A stretch of 64,000 nt of DNA from a virus. The stretch lies in the IMG/VR virus record IMGVR_UViG_3300036772_000557, positions 26,449 through 90,448 of that record; one strand, 5' to 3'. Each line of letters starts with the position of its first letter. The stretch's first letter is position 1. Positions 16,169 to 26,196 of this stretch are shown here, piece by piece. A program made the position numbers and the translations under genes. The notes under the pieces were generated by a model, which saw nothing but the letters and a program-made list of their open reading frames with translations, was not told the origin of the DNA and did not search any database.

Positions 16169-17100
16169 CAACGGACTATCCACGTGTTGAGCGCGGCAAT
16201 CGCGCGCAATGACAAATTGCCGTAGGGCGAAGCGAGCCCTATTGTGGCCTGGGAGCCAAGGCCGGCGGCAGTGATCGTCCCGGTGCCGCCTGGCGTAATC
16301 GTTATCGGGTGAGCGCCTGAGTCGCCGAAATAGTCAAAAATGTCGAGATCATAGCCGTCATAGGCGGTCGGGTCGGGAATGCCCTGGCTCTTAGCGGCGC
16401 CCGAGCTGCTCTCCCAGGTGATCTGGGTGCGAGGCGCCGACAGGGCCGAGAGAGTGTCGCTCGATCCGCTGCTCACGCGGTGGATGGTTATTCCTGCGTT
16501 GACATCAATGCGATCAATCTGCCGCCATACCGAAAGGTCCGACGCGTAGGTCGCGGAAGACCCTGGACTGTGCGAATATGCCGTCGAGACGCCGAAGTTC
16601 TCGATCTGATCGCCGGTGTGGGGCGTAGCGTTGCACGCCGCCGTCCCGGAATTCTTCAGCTTAACACAATAGCCTTGCGGCACGGTCGATAGCGCGGGCA
16701 GCGTAAAGGTGCCGGTCGAGGCGCCAGTGAAGACGAACGATGTACCCCAATCCTGCAGCAGGACGGATTTTGAGCCGGTGAACGTCGCGACATAGGCGCT
16801 GCCCGAAATATCCCAAGCAAAAATTTGCTTGGTCATGCCGGTCCAGTTGACGGCGCTGTTGGCGTTCGAGCTCAACAGAATGGTCGCCCGCGCGATCGTG
16901 TTGGGCGTGCCGAGGGTCAGCGTGCCTACACCGATCTCGAAGCCGAATTGATTGTCGGTGGCGCAATAGGGGACGACCGCTCCATTGCCGTAGACCGCAT
17001 TAAAGGCGCGGAATGGCCCGGTCGGCGCGTCGAGCGTATAGGCCCCCGTCCCAACCGTCGTCGTCGTCTGGAGGACGCGGTCGGGGACGAGTATGCTCAA
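16168..17100 (-). CDS. Tail tip/fibre protein, two-module
   Basis: 310 residues starting at TTG (17100) with AGGG eight bases upstream; no ATG is available near the end of the tape measure gene. The N-terminal module (GTGAYTLDAPTGPFRAF to INW/NWTGMTKQIF) is the one seen in the 13183 gene. The middle is a strand-rich section with QDWGTSFVFTGASTGTFTLP. The C-terminal 75 residues are the WIV-cap module (YDGYDLDIFDYFG to NTWIVR) shared with the 11352 and 12896 genes. First gene after the tape measure, so probably a distal tail or fibre component. Confidence 0.6.
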   Translation of the reverse strand: MSILVPDRVLQTTTTVGTGAYTLDAPTGPFRAFNAVYGNGAVVPYCATDNQFGFEIGVGTLTLGTPNTIARATILLSSNANSAVNWTGMTKQIFAWDISGSAYVATFTGSKSVLLQDWGTSFVFTGASTGTFTLPALSTVPQGYCVKLKNSGTAACNATPHTGDQIENFGVSTAYSHSPGSSATYASDLSVWRQIDRIDVNAGITIHRVSSGSSDTLSALSAPRTQITWESSSGAAKSQGIPDPTAYDGYDLDIFDYFGDSGAHPITITPGGTGTITAAGLGSQATIGLASPYGNLSLRAIAALNTWIVR

Positions 17101-17104
17101 TTGC

Positions 17105-20100
17105 TTACCCTACGGCGCGGCGCGGAACCGGCGCGGCGATGGTTGTCCCGACGGTGCGGCGGATCTCAGCAAGGTGCGTATTGCCGGCGCGCGCGTCCTG
17201 CGCGGCCTGGACCTGACCGCCTTGGAGTTGCTTCCGGCCAGCCTGCAGCTCGGTGATGATCGCGGTCAGCTTCGCGATCGTCTCGGCCGAGGTCGCATCG
17301 GGTGCTCCGCCGCCCGCTTGACCGCCGGCCCACGAATAGGTCGGCGACCGCCAATCTGTGGTGCCGAGGGCGAAGGCCCGCCCCTCGGGCGGGGTGAGCG
17401 GGAACGGGATTATCGTTGCGCCGCCCGGCTGGTCGAGGATCTGCGGCCCGTGGACCCCGACCTGCGACCAGGAATTATCGTTCGCGGCGCGGTACCATTC
17501 CGGGCCCTGCTCGCCGACGAGGATCGCGCCAGGTGGCGTGCTCCCTGTGCCTTCGGCAAAGGCCGGCAGCCCTTTTATGAGCGTGTTGTAGGCAGTCTGG
17601 TTGTTGGGTATTTGGCTGAGCGAGGTGGCCTGCGCGTTGGCGATGGCACGGGCTCGCTGGATGATCGTGGCGTATTGCGGCTCAGAGGTCGGGTTCAAGA
17701 GGCCGGAGTTGATCGCCTGGTTGATGAGCGCCCACTCCTGGAGCGTCGGCGTGCCGTTGAGCGCATCTGAGAGGGCCTGGGAGAGCAGCTGGCTCGGGTT
17801 CGCCGCCCGCCCCGCTGCCCACTGCTGGGCCTGCTCGATGACGAGCGCATAGCCCGGCTGCGAGGTCGGCGAGAGGATGCCGGCCTGCACGGCTTGGTTG
17901 ATGACGGTCCAGTCCGCATCGCTCGCGGCGCCGGCGACGGCGTCGGCCAGCGCGCTGCTGAGCGTCGAGGCGCTCGGGTAGAGCGGGAAATTGGGCTGGA
18001 CTGCGGTGATGCCGGACCCGGTGAAACTCTGACCGGTGACCGGGTTTGTCGTCAGGCTGCTCGACGAAGACGCTCCCGATGTCGCCGTTGTCGCCAATGT
18101 CGCCGACGACGCGGCGGCCGCGGGCGCTGTATAGGGCGTGACCGTGGCTCCGGCGTTCTGCCACCAAGCCACATCGGCGGGGGTGAGATCGCCGACGTAA
18201 TCGGGCGCGGTCGGGTTGCTCGCCGAGCTCTGGGTGATGCTGTAGAGCGCGGCGCCCGCGCGCGGCGTCGGGAGCGCTCCCGTGGAGGGCGTCACCGTGG
18301 CGCCAGCGTTCTGCCACCAGGCGAGGTTTTGCGGTGTCAGGTCACCGACGTAGGACGGGCCGGAAGGTTGTGAGATCGAATAGAGCTGGGTCCCGGCCGG
18401 GGTCGCCAGCCCGGTGCCGTTGGATGTTGTGGCCGAGCCGGTCCCGGCAGTCGCGGCTGGGGCAGCGGCCGCGCCGACGGTACCGGTGCCTCCAGTCGTC
18501 CCGCCAGCTGACCCCGCGGCCGCGCCGGTAAGCGCGCTCGTCAGGTTTTGCAGCGCGGAAGTGTTCGCCCGAAGATCGCTCGTGGTGCCCGTCGCGGTCG
18601 CGCTCGCAGCGGTTCCGTTGGCGAGCGCGCTCGCTTGGCCCGTCGGATAGCCGCTCGCGGATACCAGGAACGGTGAGATCGAGGCGAGCACCTGCTCGCG
18701 CACCGAGGCGGTTTGCGGGCCGTTGCCATAAGCCTGCTGGGAGGCTTGCACGGCCGCCTGGCCGGCCGATGAGAGTTCGTTGATGAAGCTCGTGTTGCCG
18801 CCCTGGACGAGCGCGAGCACCGTGTTGAACTGCTCGAGCGCGGCGGTCACCTGATTGGCCGCGGTCAGACCGGACAGCGAACCGCCGGTGATCTCGTTCT
18901 TCAGGCTGGTGAGCTGCTGCGTCGCCTGGTACCAGATTTGCGCGATAGCGTCGGCATTCTCCTGTTGGACGCGCACGAGATTGGCGCCCGTCGCCTCGGC
19001 TATCTGCACACGCTGAATGCCGGCGGCCTGCTCCTTTTGGATGGCGAGCTGCAGCGGGGCGGTGACCGCTTCCTCGAGCTGGCCGACCCAATCCGGCAGC
19101 GGGCCGAGCGGAATCTGAGTGCCGGTCGCTTGCGCTGTCGCTTGCGCCACCTCGGCCGCGCCGAGCTGCTGGGCCTCGGCGACATTTTGGCCAGCGGCAG
19201 GCGCGGCTTGGATCTGTTCAAAGGCGAGCGCCTGGGCCTTCTGCACGGCGAGCACGCCCGCCTCGGTGATGGCCTCGGTCGCCTGCGAGAGGGCATCGGG
19301 AAGGGCGTTGCCGCTCGAGATGAGCGCGTTGATCATGGTCGTAAGCTCGGGGGCGACCGTGCCGAGCGCGGCGAGGAGTGCCTGCAGCTGGTCGGTACCG
19401 AGTCCGGCGATCGCCGGACCGGCTTGCAGCGCGGCGATCCCTTCCGGGCTGCCGTGCGCGACAAGCGCCTGCAGCGCCGCGGGATTGCTGATTTGCTGCA
19501 CGATGGCTTGCACGATCGAGGCCGTGTTGAGCGCGGCGACAGCGCTCGCGTTCTGCCCGGTGGCCCGTTGCACCTCGTTGCGACCCTGAGCTTGCGCGGC
19601 CTGCTGTTGGATCGCGAGGGCGATCGGGTTGACGATCCCCTCGAGCGCCTGGGTGATGGTGTCAGGCAGTTCGGTGCCTGTGATGATGAATTGCTGCGCG
19701 AGCGCGGCCAGGTCGGGCGCAACGTTGGCCGAGGCACCGATGAGCGCGGTCAGTTGCTGCCCGCTGAGGCCCGCCAGGGTTGGCGCGGCCTGCAGCGTCT
19801 CCTGTGCCTTCAGGTTGTTCGGGTAGACGAGCGCGTTGAGCGCGGTCGGATTGCTGAGGTTGCTCAGCACCGCCTGGATCATGTTTGCGGAGTTGAGTTC
19901 CTCGACCTTGACGAGGTCCTGGCCGGTCTGCTGCGCGACCGCGATCCTCTCCTGCCCCGCCGCCTTTTCCTTCTCGATGGCCAGCTGGAGCGGGTCGGTC
20001 AGAGCCTGAATGGCTTGCGTCAGGATATCCGGCAGGGCGTTGCCGCTGTCGATCAGGGCTTGCGCTTGCGCGGCGATTTCCGGCGCGACCTGGCCGAGAT

Positions 20101-23100
20101 CCTTAATGACCATCGTCAGCTGATCGACGCCGAGAGTCGCGAGCGTCGTTCCCGCCTGAAGCGCGGCGATGCCTTTGATCTGTTGGTTCGTCTGATCCGA
20201 CACGCCGAGCGCTGCGGCGTCCGAGGTGTTTTGGAGAAAGGCCTGGTGCACCTTGACCAGCGCGGCGACGAAATCGTTGCCGCCGCTTATCGCGGTTTGG
20301 AACGCCTCATCGAGAGAGGTCGTGAAATCGGTATTGAGGGTCTTGATGACCGCCTTCAAGCCGTTCGCGATCGGCGCGGTATCCACGCCGAATTGCGCCG
20401 CCTGAGAGGTCAGCTGGCTGAAGGTCGCGTTGATCTGAGTAAGGGCTTGGGCAAACGGCCCGACGGCATTCACGTTGCCGTTGAGGCTCGCCGTCAGTTG
20501 CGCCTCGGTGACGTTCAGCTTGTCGTAGACATCGGCGAACTGGACCGCCGCCTGAAGCTGCGACGGATCGTTGATGTTTTTGAGGACCTGCCCCAGCGTC
20601 CCGCTGACATTCGTCAGGCTTTGGATGATCTGAAGCTCGGTTTGCTGCACCGCACCAGCGGCGTTCTGATCGTATCGGCCGCCCGCGATGCCTGACCCGG
20701 TGACCCTGATTCCGGTCCTGTTGTCGGAGCTGACGACGGCAGTCGAAAGATTTGTGCCAATCGGCTGACCTTGCGCGTTGGTCAGCTGGCTCAGGGCGCG
20801 CACGAAGCTACCGATCTGGTCGGCTACCTGCTGAGATTGCTGAATGTTGGCCGCGCTGCCGCCCACCGTGTTCGTTTGGACTTGCCCGGTCGGGCCGATA
20901 ACTGCACCTGCGGATTGGCCAGGGGGGCCGCCGCCAAAAAGGCCGCCTACGCCGCCACCAAAAAGACCGCCTAAAAGGCCGCCTATCAGCGTCCCCACGC
21001 CCGGCACGATCGAGCCGATAAGGGCACCGGCCGCGCCGCCGCCGGCGCTCCCTATATTCCCACCTACGGCGTTCCCGCCGAGCAGCGAATTGAGGAGCGA
21101 TCCGGCCCCAAAGCCGGCGCCCGCGCCGGCCAGGACCGATCCGAGCGTGGCGCTGGTCGATAGGCCGAAGAGGCTGCCCTGCGAGACCGCATTCGCGCTC
21201 CCGCCCAATTCGAAGGGAACGGACGGGCCCGCAACACTGGCCGAGAACGGTGCTCCCGATATTCCTCCGATCGGTCCGGCCGCCGAAGCAAACCCGAGGT
21301 TGGGGCCGAGGTTCGAAAAGAAGCTGCCGACGTTGCCGAACAGGCCGCCTCCTCCTCCACTTCCGCCGCTCAAGAAATCTGGCAGGAAGCCAGGAAGGTT
21401 GCTGTTCAGCTTTTCGATCAGCCCGGCCAACGAGCCGATGTTCTGAAGACTGCCGAGACCGGATGTGGCCGCGGCTGGTGTGGCTGTCGCCGCGGTCGGC
21501 GCGGGCTGACCGGCCTGTGCCGCGCCGGCCGCAGAGGGAGCGGCTTGCGGCGCGATGCTGGCTGCACTCGCGATCGGCGTCTCGGTGCCCGGGATCAGGA
21601 ACACGGTCGGGCCGGCCGCGCCCGCCTCGGCCGTTGCCGCTGCCGCTGTGGGTTGCGCCTCGCCGCTCGCTGCCGCGGCCAACGCGGGGACGCTCGCCGA
21701 GATCGATGCGGCCGGTTGCTGTGCCCCGGTTGGCACAATGGCGGCGCTAAGCAGCGCCTGGAACTGTTGATCGGAAAGCCCGGCGGGGCTGGGTGCCGGG
21801 GCGGTTCCTCCGCTAGAGGCGGCCGGGGCGGTGGCTCCCTGAAGATTGAGGTTGTTGCCGCTGCCGCTCTGAAAGACGTAGCCGCCTTGCGTCGCGTTGA
21901 AGATGCCAGAGCCGCTCGAAAGGCCGCTGGCGGTGACGGTGATCTGTGAGCCCGAGATCCCTCCTGCCGACGCAGCCCCCGGATTGAGGCCGCCAAAGGT
22001 CCCGATTTGTTGTGCGGCCTGCCCAAAACCGAGGGCGCCCGCGAGCGTGCCGGTTACGGGCTTGATGAACGCCAGCTGCGCGATTTGCGAGGCAATATCG
22101 CCGAGCGTTGCCTTGAGGCCAGCCCTGAACTCGTCCCAATAATGCTTGATGTGCTCGCCCGCTTCAACCGGCGTGCGGATCAGCGCGTTGCGGATCGAGT
22201 TCGCGAGCTCGCCGTCGACAACCCCGGCGACCGAGCGGAACGCCTCGTTGAGCCTGGCGGTAGCTTCCTGGGCCTGGGTTAGCGCGGCGTTCTGCTGGAT
22301 GACGGCAGCCGTACTCGCGTAGATCGCGTCGCGCTGGCCTTGCGTCAGTTCCGTATAGCGCTGCTCGATTTCCTGCCGGGCGCGAAGTAGCTCGACCTGC
22401 GTACGGATCGCGTCGCTGCTCTGGCCTTGGATCGACAATTCGAGGGCGAGAACCTGAGACTGATCCCGGTTGCCCTGGAGTTGGTGGCCGGCTTCGATCG
22501 TCTGCTCTGCCGCGGCGCGGCGCCGTTCTTGCGCTTGCGCCGCCGCGTCGATGTCCCGCGCTACCGCTATGTAGGACAGCTTCGTCGACGCCACCGCCCG
22601 GTTTAACGCATCTTGGGTTTGAGCGGCGGCGGCGGCCTCGATTCGCGCCTTTTCCTCGGCGTCTCGGCTCTGTAATGCCGCGGCCGCGAGGCGTTCCTGC
22701 GCGGCGATCGCCGGTTCGGATAAAGCAATCCGCTCACGGCCGGTTTCTGTCGCAGCGACCGCTTGCCGGCTGAGGATATCTTGTTGCGCAGTCGGGATCT
22801 CGGCCGGCGATCCGCCCTTGGCGGCAATCTGCCGGCGGGCTTCGATCAGCGCTTGGTAGCGGTAACCTTCCGCGATGCTCGTCTGGAATGATGCGCCGAT
22901 CTTGATGTTGTCGGCGACTTCCTGTTCGTTCAGCCGGTGCTGCGTCTCTTGCGCGGTAGCCAGTTTTTGCCAGAAGCCGAGCATCCCCTCTTGCACGAAT
23001 CTGTTTTGATCGCCGAGCGGCAATTCCTTCGCTGCCACATCTTGCAGGCGTTGCCGCTCCTGCGCCGCCTCGCGCTCGACTCCTGGAAGCTGAGAGAGGA

Positions 23101-25753
23101 TGGCTATCTGGTCTTTGAGTTTCTGGTTCTGTGTCTCAATTGCGGAGTTTTGCGTCTCGGTCGGCCGGAACGGCGTCGTCGAGGTGCCCAATGCCTGCTC
23201 GGCGAAGGCAAGCCGCTGCGGCACTTCCTTCTCGTAATTGCCGGCGCCCTCGAATTTTTTTGTTAAAATCGAGTTCTGCTCTCCAAGCGTAGAGGCCGAG
23301 AAGAACTCTGGCGCCTTGGTTTGGATCTCCTTTTTTGCGAACTGCAGCTGGGTCCGATAATCCATCGGGTCGAGGCCGTTGAGTTGTGCCCAGGCCTGCA
23401 TCTGGCCCCATCGCTCGCTGTCCCACTGGAACAGGCCTTGGTGGGGGGTCCCCAATCCGGCGCCGGTATTGAACCCAGATTCCTGACGGGCTTGTCCAGC
23501 GAGCGCCGCCGCCTGGCTGGGAGTAAACCCGAGGGAGCCAGTCGCGTAATTGAGGAAGTCAGCCTGTTTGACCTCAGCGCCGCCGGTTAGCGGCCGCGGA
23601 GGTAGTGTGGCGGCCGCGCCCGGCTCTGGGTTCCCAGAGCCCGGACCATATTCAGGAAATAACTCTGCGCGCGCGCCAGCCGCGGAATGCGAGAACGGCG
23701 CCGAGAGTTTCCCTATTGAATCGGCAAGCCCTTGAATCGATGTGATGAATTCCTTCACATCGCCAAGCATGAGTTTTATTTGGGAGCTTATGACTCCCGG
23801 AACGTCACTGTGCGACAGGTCTAGAATAAAATCTTTCCAAGCGTTCTTAACTTCTAGGAGCGCCGCGCCGAGCGGGCTTAAATCTTCTGTGAATGCCGGG
23901 ATAGTTGCCCGCAGCGCGGCATACACCTGGCGGAGGGCTTCTGCCGATTGCGCATGCTGATCGAGATAATGAATGTTGGCGATCTGAGAGGCGCTGAGGG
24001 CGTGCAGCGATTCTGCGAATTTGACAGCTTCGTCGACGCCGCCACCGAAGGCTTTTATCAGGTTCTCGGCAGCAACTGGCGTGCCCGCCGCGCCTTCGCC
24101 GTTATACTCTGCAATATCCCTGGCGAGTCCCGCGAAATCTCCCGTGGATTGACCGGGCCGGACGAAGCCGGAGCGAGAAATCTCCGTTATGGTCTTCTTT
24201 GCGTCCTCGCCTGAGACGCCGGTGTGCTCTAGCTGCTCGGTGAATTTTTCCAGCTCGGCCGCACTGGTCAGGCTGCCGTCGCCCATCACCTTGACAGTCG
24301 CGCCGAATGATCGAAGATTCGCCTCGACCTGAGTCGCTTTATAAGCGGCGTCTGCCAGCACGCCGATCACTGCGGCTACGCCCAGCACGGCCGGATTTAA
24401 GAGAAGTCCCAGTGCGCCGAAGCGTTGTATTTCAATGGTCGCCGAGCCGATCAATCGGGTGAGATCGCCCCGAAAAAGCTCGCGAATTATCACGAACCCT
24501 TCGCGCACCCGGCCGCCGGCTCCAGCGGCATGTTCGCCAGCACTAGCCAATTCCTCGGTAGCCGCCGCGCCGGCATGTAAATCGCCAGCGCCACCTCGAA
24601 TGCCGGTGAACAGGTTCTTCAAGCTAGTCCAATAGGAGTCGGCTCCTTGCCGGGCTTTGTTCCACGCCTCGACGTCGACTTGGTTGATCGGATTGGTGAG
24701 TTCTAGCGGCGCGCGCGCCGCGTTAAAGGCGCCGACATTGATACCCGTCGGGCCTCTCGCGTGTTGTGCCGCCGCATCTTCGATGGACTGAAGGCTTGCG
24801 CGCTGCCCGGCCATCGCCGCGTCATGCGCGGCGGAAGCGACCGCAATAGTCCCGATGCTCTCGGCGCGCGCCTCGGCCCCGGCTATCGTGCCGAGGCTTT
24901 GCCGCTCCTCGTCCGTGACAGCACGGCGCGGCGGAGGAGGGGGTCCCGCTGGAGGGGAAACCGCCGCGGCGACCTGGGGACCCGCCGTTGCGGCTTGCGC
25001 GACAGCATTTCGGGCTTGAGTTGCAGACGCTTCCGTCGCCGCTGCGGCCCGGCTGTTTGCCGCCGCCAACCCTGCGATCTCGGTCGCCAAAAGCTGTTCC
25101 GGGGCTGGCGATGCCGCCGCGATACTCCCCGCCGCTTGCGCTGCCGAAGGTGTGGCCGCGGCCGCGACCGACTCCGAGGCGTGGAGCTTTGCGATATCGG
25201 CGCCGGCCGTCGAATCTGCAGTCTGCGCTTGCCGTACGAACCGGGTGGCCTGTGTTAGCGGACCGCCGGGGTGGATGCTGCTCAGCGCCGCATCGGTTAG
25301 GGGCGCGAGGGCCGCTGCTGTTACCGCGGTGGGCGCGAGCGACCGCTCGAACGGCATAGCGGAGATTCCGCCAGGCTCCGGGACTCTCCCAGCCTGGATA
25401 TTCTGGCGAATCTGAGTAAGCGATCCCAGCGCCGCCTGCGCGTCGAACACGTTGAACGCGCCCTGTTGCATCCGGCGGATGGTCTGCTCGTGCGCGTCCG
25501 CGAGTTCTTTAAGCGCCGCTTGGTATTTGCCGACACCGGCGATTTGCTGATCGAGAGCCGTGGCGCCTGTCGTCTGGCCGGCCCGGGCCATACGAGCACC
25601 AGTTTGGTCGACTGCCTGGCCGAGCCTATCAACAGCCGCGGTGGCCTGCTCTGATGAGCGCTGAACCCGGCCCGTCGCTGTCTCGAACTCTTGCGCACCA
25701 CGAACAGCCGGGGCTGCATCCAGAATCAGCTCGACGATCATCTGATCGGCCAT
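17105..25753 (-). CDS. Tape measure protein with embedded tail lysozyme
   Basis: 2882 residues, among the longer tape measures. Order: coiled-coil N-terminus; hydrophobic and helical region; phage tail lysozyme domain at about 725-870 (ALAGQARQESGFNTGAG, HQGLFQWDSERW); a long coiled coil; a glycine-rich hydrophobic segment near residue 1600 (LLGGLFGGGVGGLFGGG); about four repeats of roughly 120 residues (PLQLAIEKEKAAG / SGNALPD patterns); a Ser/Thr/Ala section with one pair of YVGDLTP repeats; and the usual end (FAEGTGS, LVGEQGPEWY). It sets tail length and helps DNA entry through the cell wall. It follows the G/GT chaperones. Confidence 0.9.
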   Translation of the reverse strand: MADQMIVELILDAAPAVRGAQEFETATGRVQRSSEQATAAVDRLGQAVDQTGARMARAGQTTGATALDQQIAGVGKYQAALKELADAHEQTIRRMQQGAFNVFDAQAALGSLTQIRQNIQAGRVPEPGGISAMPFERSLAPTAVTAAALAPLTDAALSSIHPGGPLTQATRFVRQAQTADSTAGADIAKLHASESVAAAATPSAAQAAGSIAAASPAPEQLLATEIAGLAAANSRAAAATEASATQARNAVAQAATAGPQVAAAVSPPAGPPPPPRRAVTDEERQSLGTIAGAEARAESIGTIAVASAAHDAAMAGQRASLQSIEDAAAQHARGPTGINVGAFNAARAPLELTNPINQVDVEAWNKARQGADSYWTSLKNLFTGIRGGAGDLHAGAAATEELASAGEHAAGAGGRVREGFVIIRELFRGDLTRLIGSATIEIQRFGALGLLLNPAVLGVAAVIGVLADAAYKATQVEANLRSFGATVKVMGDGSLTSAAELEKFTEQLEHTGVSGEDAKKTITEISRSGFVRPGQSTGDFAGLARDIAEYNGEGAAGTPVAAENLIKAFGGGVDEAVKFAESLHALSASQIANIHYLDQHAQSAEALRQVYAALRATIPAFTEDLSPLGAALLEVKNAWKDFILDLSHSDVPGVISSQIKLMLGDVKEFITSIQGLADSIGKLSAPFSHSAAGARAELFPEYGPGSGNPEPGAAATLPPRPLTGGAEVKQADFLNYATGSLGFTPSQAAALAGQARQESGFNTGAGLGTPHQGLFQWDSERWGQMQAWAQLNGLDPMDYRTQLQFAKKEIQTKAPEFFSASTLGEQNSILTKKFEGAGNYEKEVPQRLAFAEQALGTSTTPFRPTETQNSAIETQNQKLKDQIAILSQLPGVEREAAQERQRLQDVAAKELPLGDQNRFVQEGMLGFWQKLATAQETQHRLNEQEVADNIKIGASFQTSIAEGYRYQALIEARRQIAAKGGSPAEIPTAQQDILSRQAVAATETGRERIALSEPAIAAQERLAAAALQSRDAEEKARIEAAAAAQTQDALNRAVASTKLSYIAVARDIDAAAQAQERRRAAAEQTIEAGHQLQGNRDQSQVLALELSIQGQSSDAIRTQVELLRARQEIEQRYTELTQGQRDAIYASTAAVIQQNAALTQAQEATARLNEAFRSVAGVVDGELANSIRNALIRTPVEAGEHIKHYWDEFRAGLKATLGDIASQIAQLAFIKPVTGTLAGALGFGQAAQQIGTFGGLNPGAASAGGISGSQITVTASGLSSGSGIFNATQGGYVFQSGSGNNLNLQGATAPAASSGGTAPAPSPAGLSDQQFQALLSAAIVPTGAQQPAASISASVPALAAAASGEAQPTAAAATAEAGAAGPTVFLIPGTETPIASAASIAPQAAPSAAGAAQAGQPAPTAATATPAAATSGLGSLQNIGSLAGLIEKLNSNLPGFLPDFLSGGSGGGGGLFGNVGSFFSNLGPNLGFASAAGPIGGISGAPFSASVAGPSVPFELGGSANAVSQGSLFGLSTSATLGSVLAGAGAGFGAGSLLNSLLGGNAVGGNIGSAGGGAAGALIGSIVPGVGTLIGGLLGGLFGGGVGGLFGGGPPGQSAGAVIGPTGQVQTNTVGGSAANIQQSQQVADQIGSFVRALSQLTNAQGQPIGTNLSTAVVSSDNRTGIRVTGSGIAGGRYDQNAAGAVQQTELQIIQSLTNVSGTLGQVLKNINDPSQLQAAVQFADVYDKLNVTEAQLTASLNGNVNAVGPFAQALTQINATFSQLTSQAAQFGVDTAPIANGLKAVIKTLNTDFTTSLDEAFQTAISGGNDFVAALVKVHQAFLQNTSDAAALGVSDQTNQQIKGIAALQAGTTLATLGVDQLTMVIKDLGQVAPEIAAQAQALIDSGNALPDILTQAIQALTDPLQLAIEKEKAAGQERIAVAQQTGQDLVKVEELNSANMIQAVLSNLSNPTALNALVYPNNLKAQETLQAAPTLAGLSGQQLTALIGASANVAPDLAALAQQFIITGTELPDTITQALEGIVNPIALAIQQQAAQAQGRNEVQRATGQNASAVAALNTASIVQAIVQQISNPAALQALVAHGSPEGIAALQAGPAIAGLGTDQLQALLAALGTVAPELTTMINALISSGNALPDALSQATEAITEAGVLAVQKAQALAFEQIQAAPAAGQNVAEAQQLGAAEVAQATAQATGTQIPLGPLPDWVGQLEEAVTAPLQLAIQKEQAAGIQRVQIAEATGANLVRVQQENADAIAQIWYQATQQLTSLKNEITGGSLSGLTAANQVTAALEQFNTVLALVQGGNTSFINELSSAGQAAVQASQQAYGNGPQTASVREQVLASISPFLVSASGYPTGQASALANGTAASATATGTTSDLRANTSALQNLTSALTGAAAGSAGGTTGGTGTVGAAAAPAATAGTGSATTSNGTGLATPAGTQLYSISQPSGPSYVGDLTPQNLAWWQNAGATVTPSTGALPTPRAGAALYSITQSSASNPTAPDYVGDLTPADVAWWQNAGATVTPYTAPAAAASSATLATTATSGASSSSSLTTNPVTGQSFTGSGITAVQPNFPLYPSASTLSSALADAVAGAASDADWTVINQAVQAGILSPTSQPGYALVIEQAQQWAAGRAANPSQLLSQALSDALNGTPTLQEWALINQAINSGLLNPTSEPQYATIIQRARAIANAQATSLSQIPNNQTAYNTLIKGLPAFAEGTGSTPPGAILVGEQGPEWYRAANDNSWSQVGVHGPQILDQPGGATIIPFPLTPPEGRAFALGTTDWRSPTYSWAGGQAGGGAPDATSAETIAKLTAIITELQAGRKQLQGGQVQAAQDARAGNTHLAEIRRTVGTTIAAPVPRRAVG
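18130..18400 (-). repeat. A-B pair of YVGDLTP repeats in the tape measure
   Basis: One type A unit (LYSISQPSGPSYVGDLTP, NLAWWQNAGATVTP, TPRAGAA) followed by one type B unit (LYSITQSSAS, YVGDLTPADVAWWQNAG, TVTPYTAP). It is the same arrangement as the two pairs in the tail hub protein at 8500-9206, at both protein and DNA level. Confidence 0.85.
18950..20170 (-). repeat. About four 120-residue internal repeats in the tape measure
   Basis: Repeated landmarks are LAIEKEKAAGQER / LAIQQQAAQAQGR / LAVQKAQALAFEQ / LAIQKEQAAGIQR, the blocks SGNALPD or TGTELPD, and SNPTALNALV / SNPAALQALV. The spacing is roughly 370 bases. The third copy has lost its SNPAAL block. Such repeats change tail length by copy number. 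Confidence 0.7.
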
Positions 25754-25777
25754 GCTGATCTCCGGCGACTGCGGGGT

Positions 25778-26134
25778 TTATCGGTTTGGCGTTTGGGATT
25801 TCGGGTCCGGTTTGTGCAATTCCGAATAGATCGCCAGCCATTCGCCGTCGAGCGCCCGGATAACGCCGAATTCCCATGGTGTGAGCCGGTGCCCCGCCAA
25901 TCCAGCCCAGGCTGCTATTTCGGTCGCGGTCAGGCAGTTCGGGCCCCAGCCGTTGGAGCCGCGCCCGGCCGATGCCTCGGAAAACCACCGGTATAGATAT
26001 TCGCTGCCTTCGGGGAACGCGGGCCCATCTAGATCCGTCCGCATCTTCGCATAATCGGCCTCATCGTTGGGCCGGGTCAGCCGAGGATCGTCCAGTCGCC
26101 TTTCCAGGCGCTCCAGCTCCTTTTCCATTGACAC
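25778..26134 (-). CDS. Tail assembly chaperone, T frame (GT fusion part)
   Basis: 118 residues if started at GTG 26134. The frame is open without a stop up to about 26229, reading IKAASHQFELNIPDKRGLAL before the GTG, which looks like real protein. The downstream part (GPAFPEGSEYLYRWFSEASA, LTPWEFGVIRALDGEWLA) is of the type found after G-like chaperones in rhizobial phages. It lies between the G-like gene and the tape measure, the classical place for a G-T product made by -1 frameshift. A separate start cannot be excluded. Confidence 0.7.
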   Translation of the reverse strand: MSMEKELERLERRLDDPRLTRPNDEADYAKMRTDLDGPAFPEGSEYLYRWFSEASAGRGSNGWGPNCLTATEIAAWAGLAGHRLTPWEFGVIRALDGEWLAIYSELHKPDPKSQTPNR

Positions 26135-26196
26135 GCGCAGCGCGAGACCGCGCTTATCCGGGATATTGAGCTCGAACTGATGCGAGGCAGCTTTGA

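Noticed and set aside
18938-20695. Long plus-strand open frame of 585 codons
   Set aside because: It is antisense to the repeat region of the tape measure gene. High GC keeps the opposite strand free of stops, and the translation is Arg/Leu/Gly-rich without domain features.
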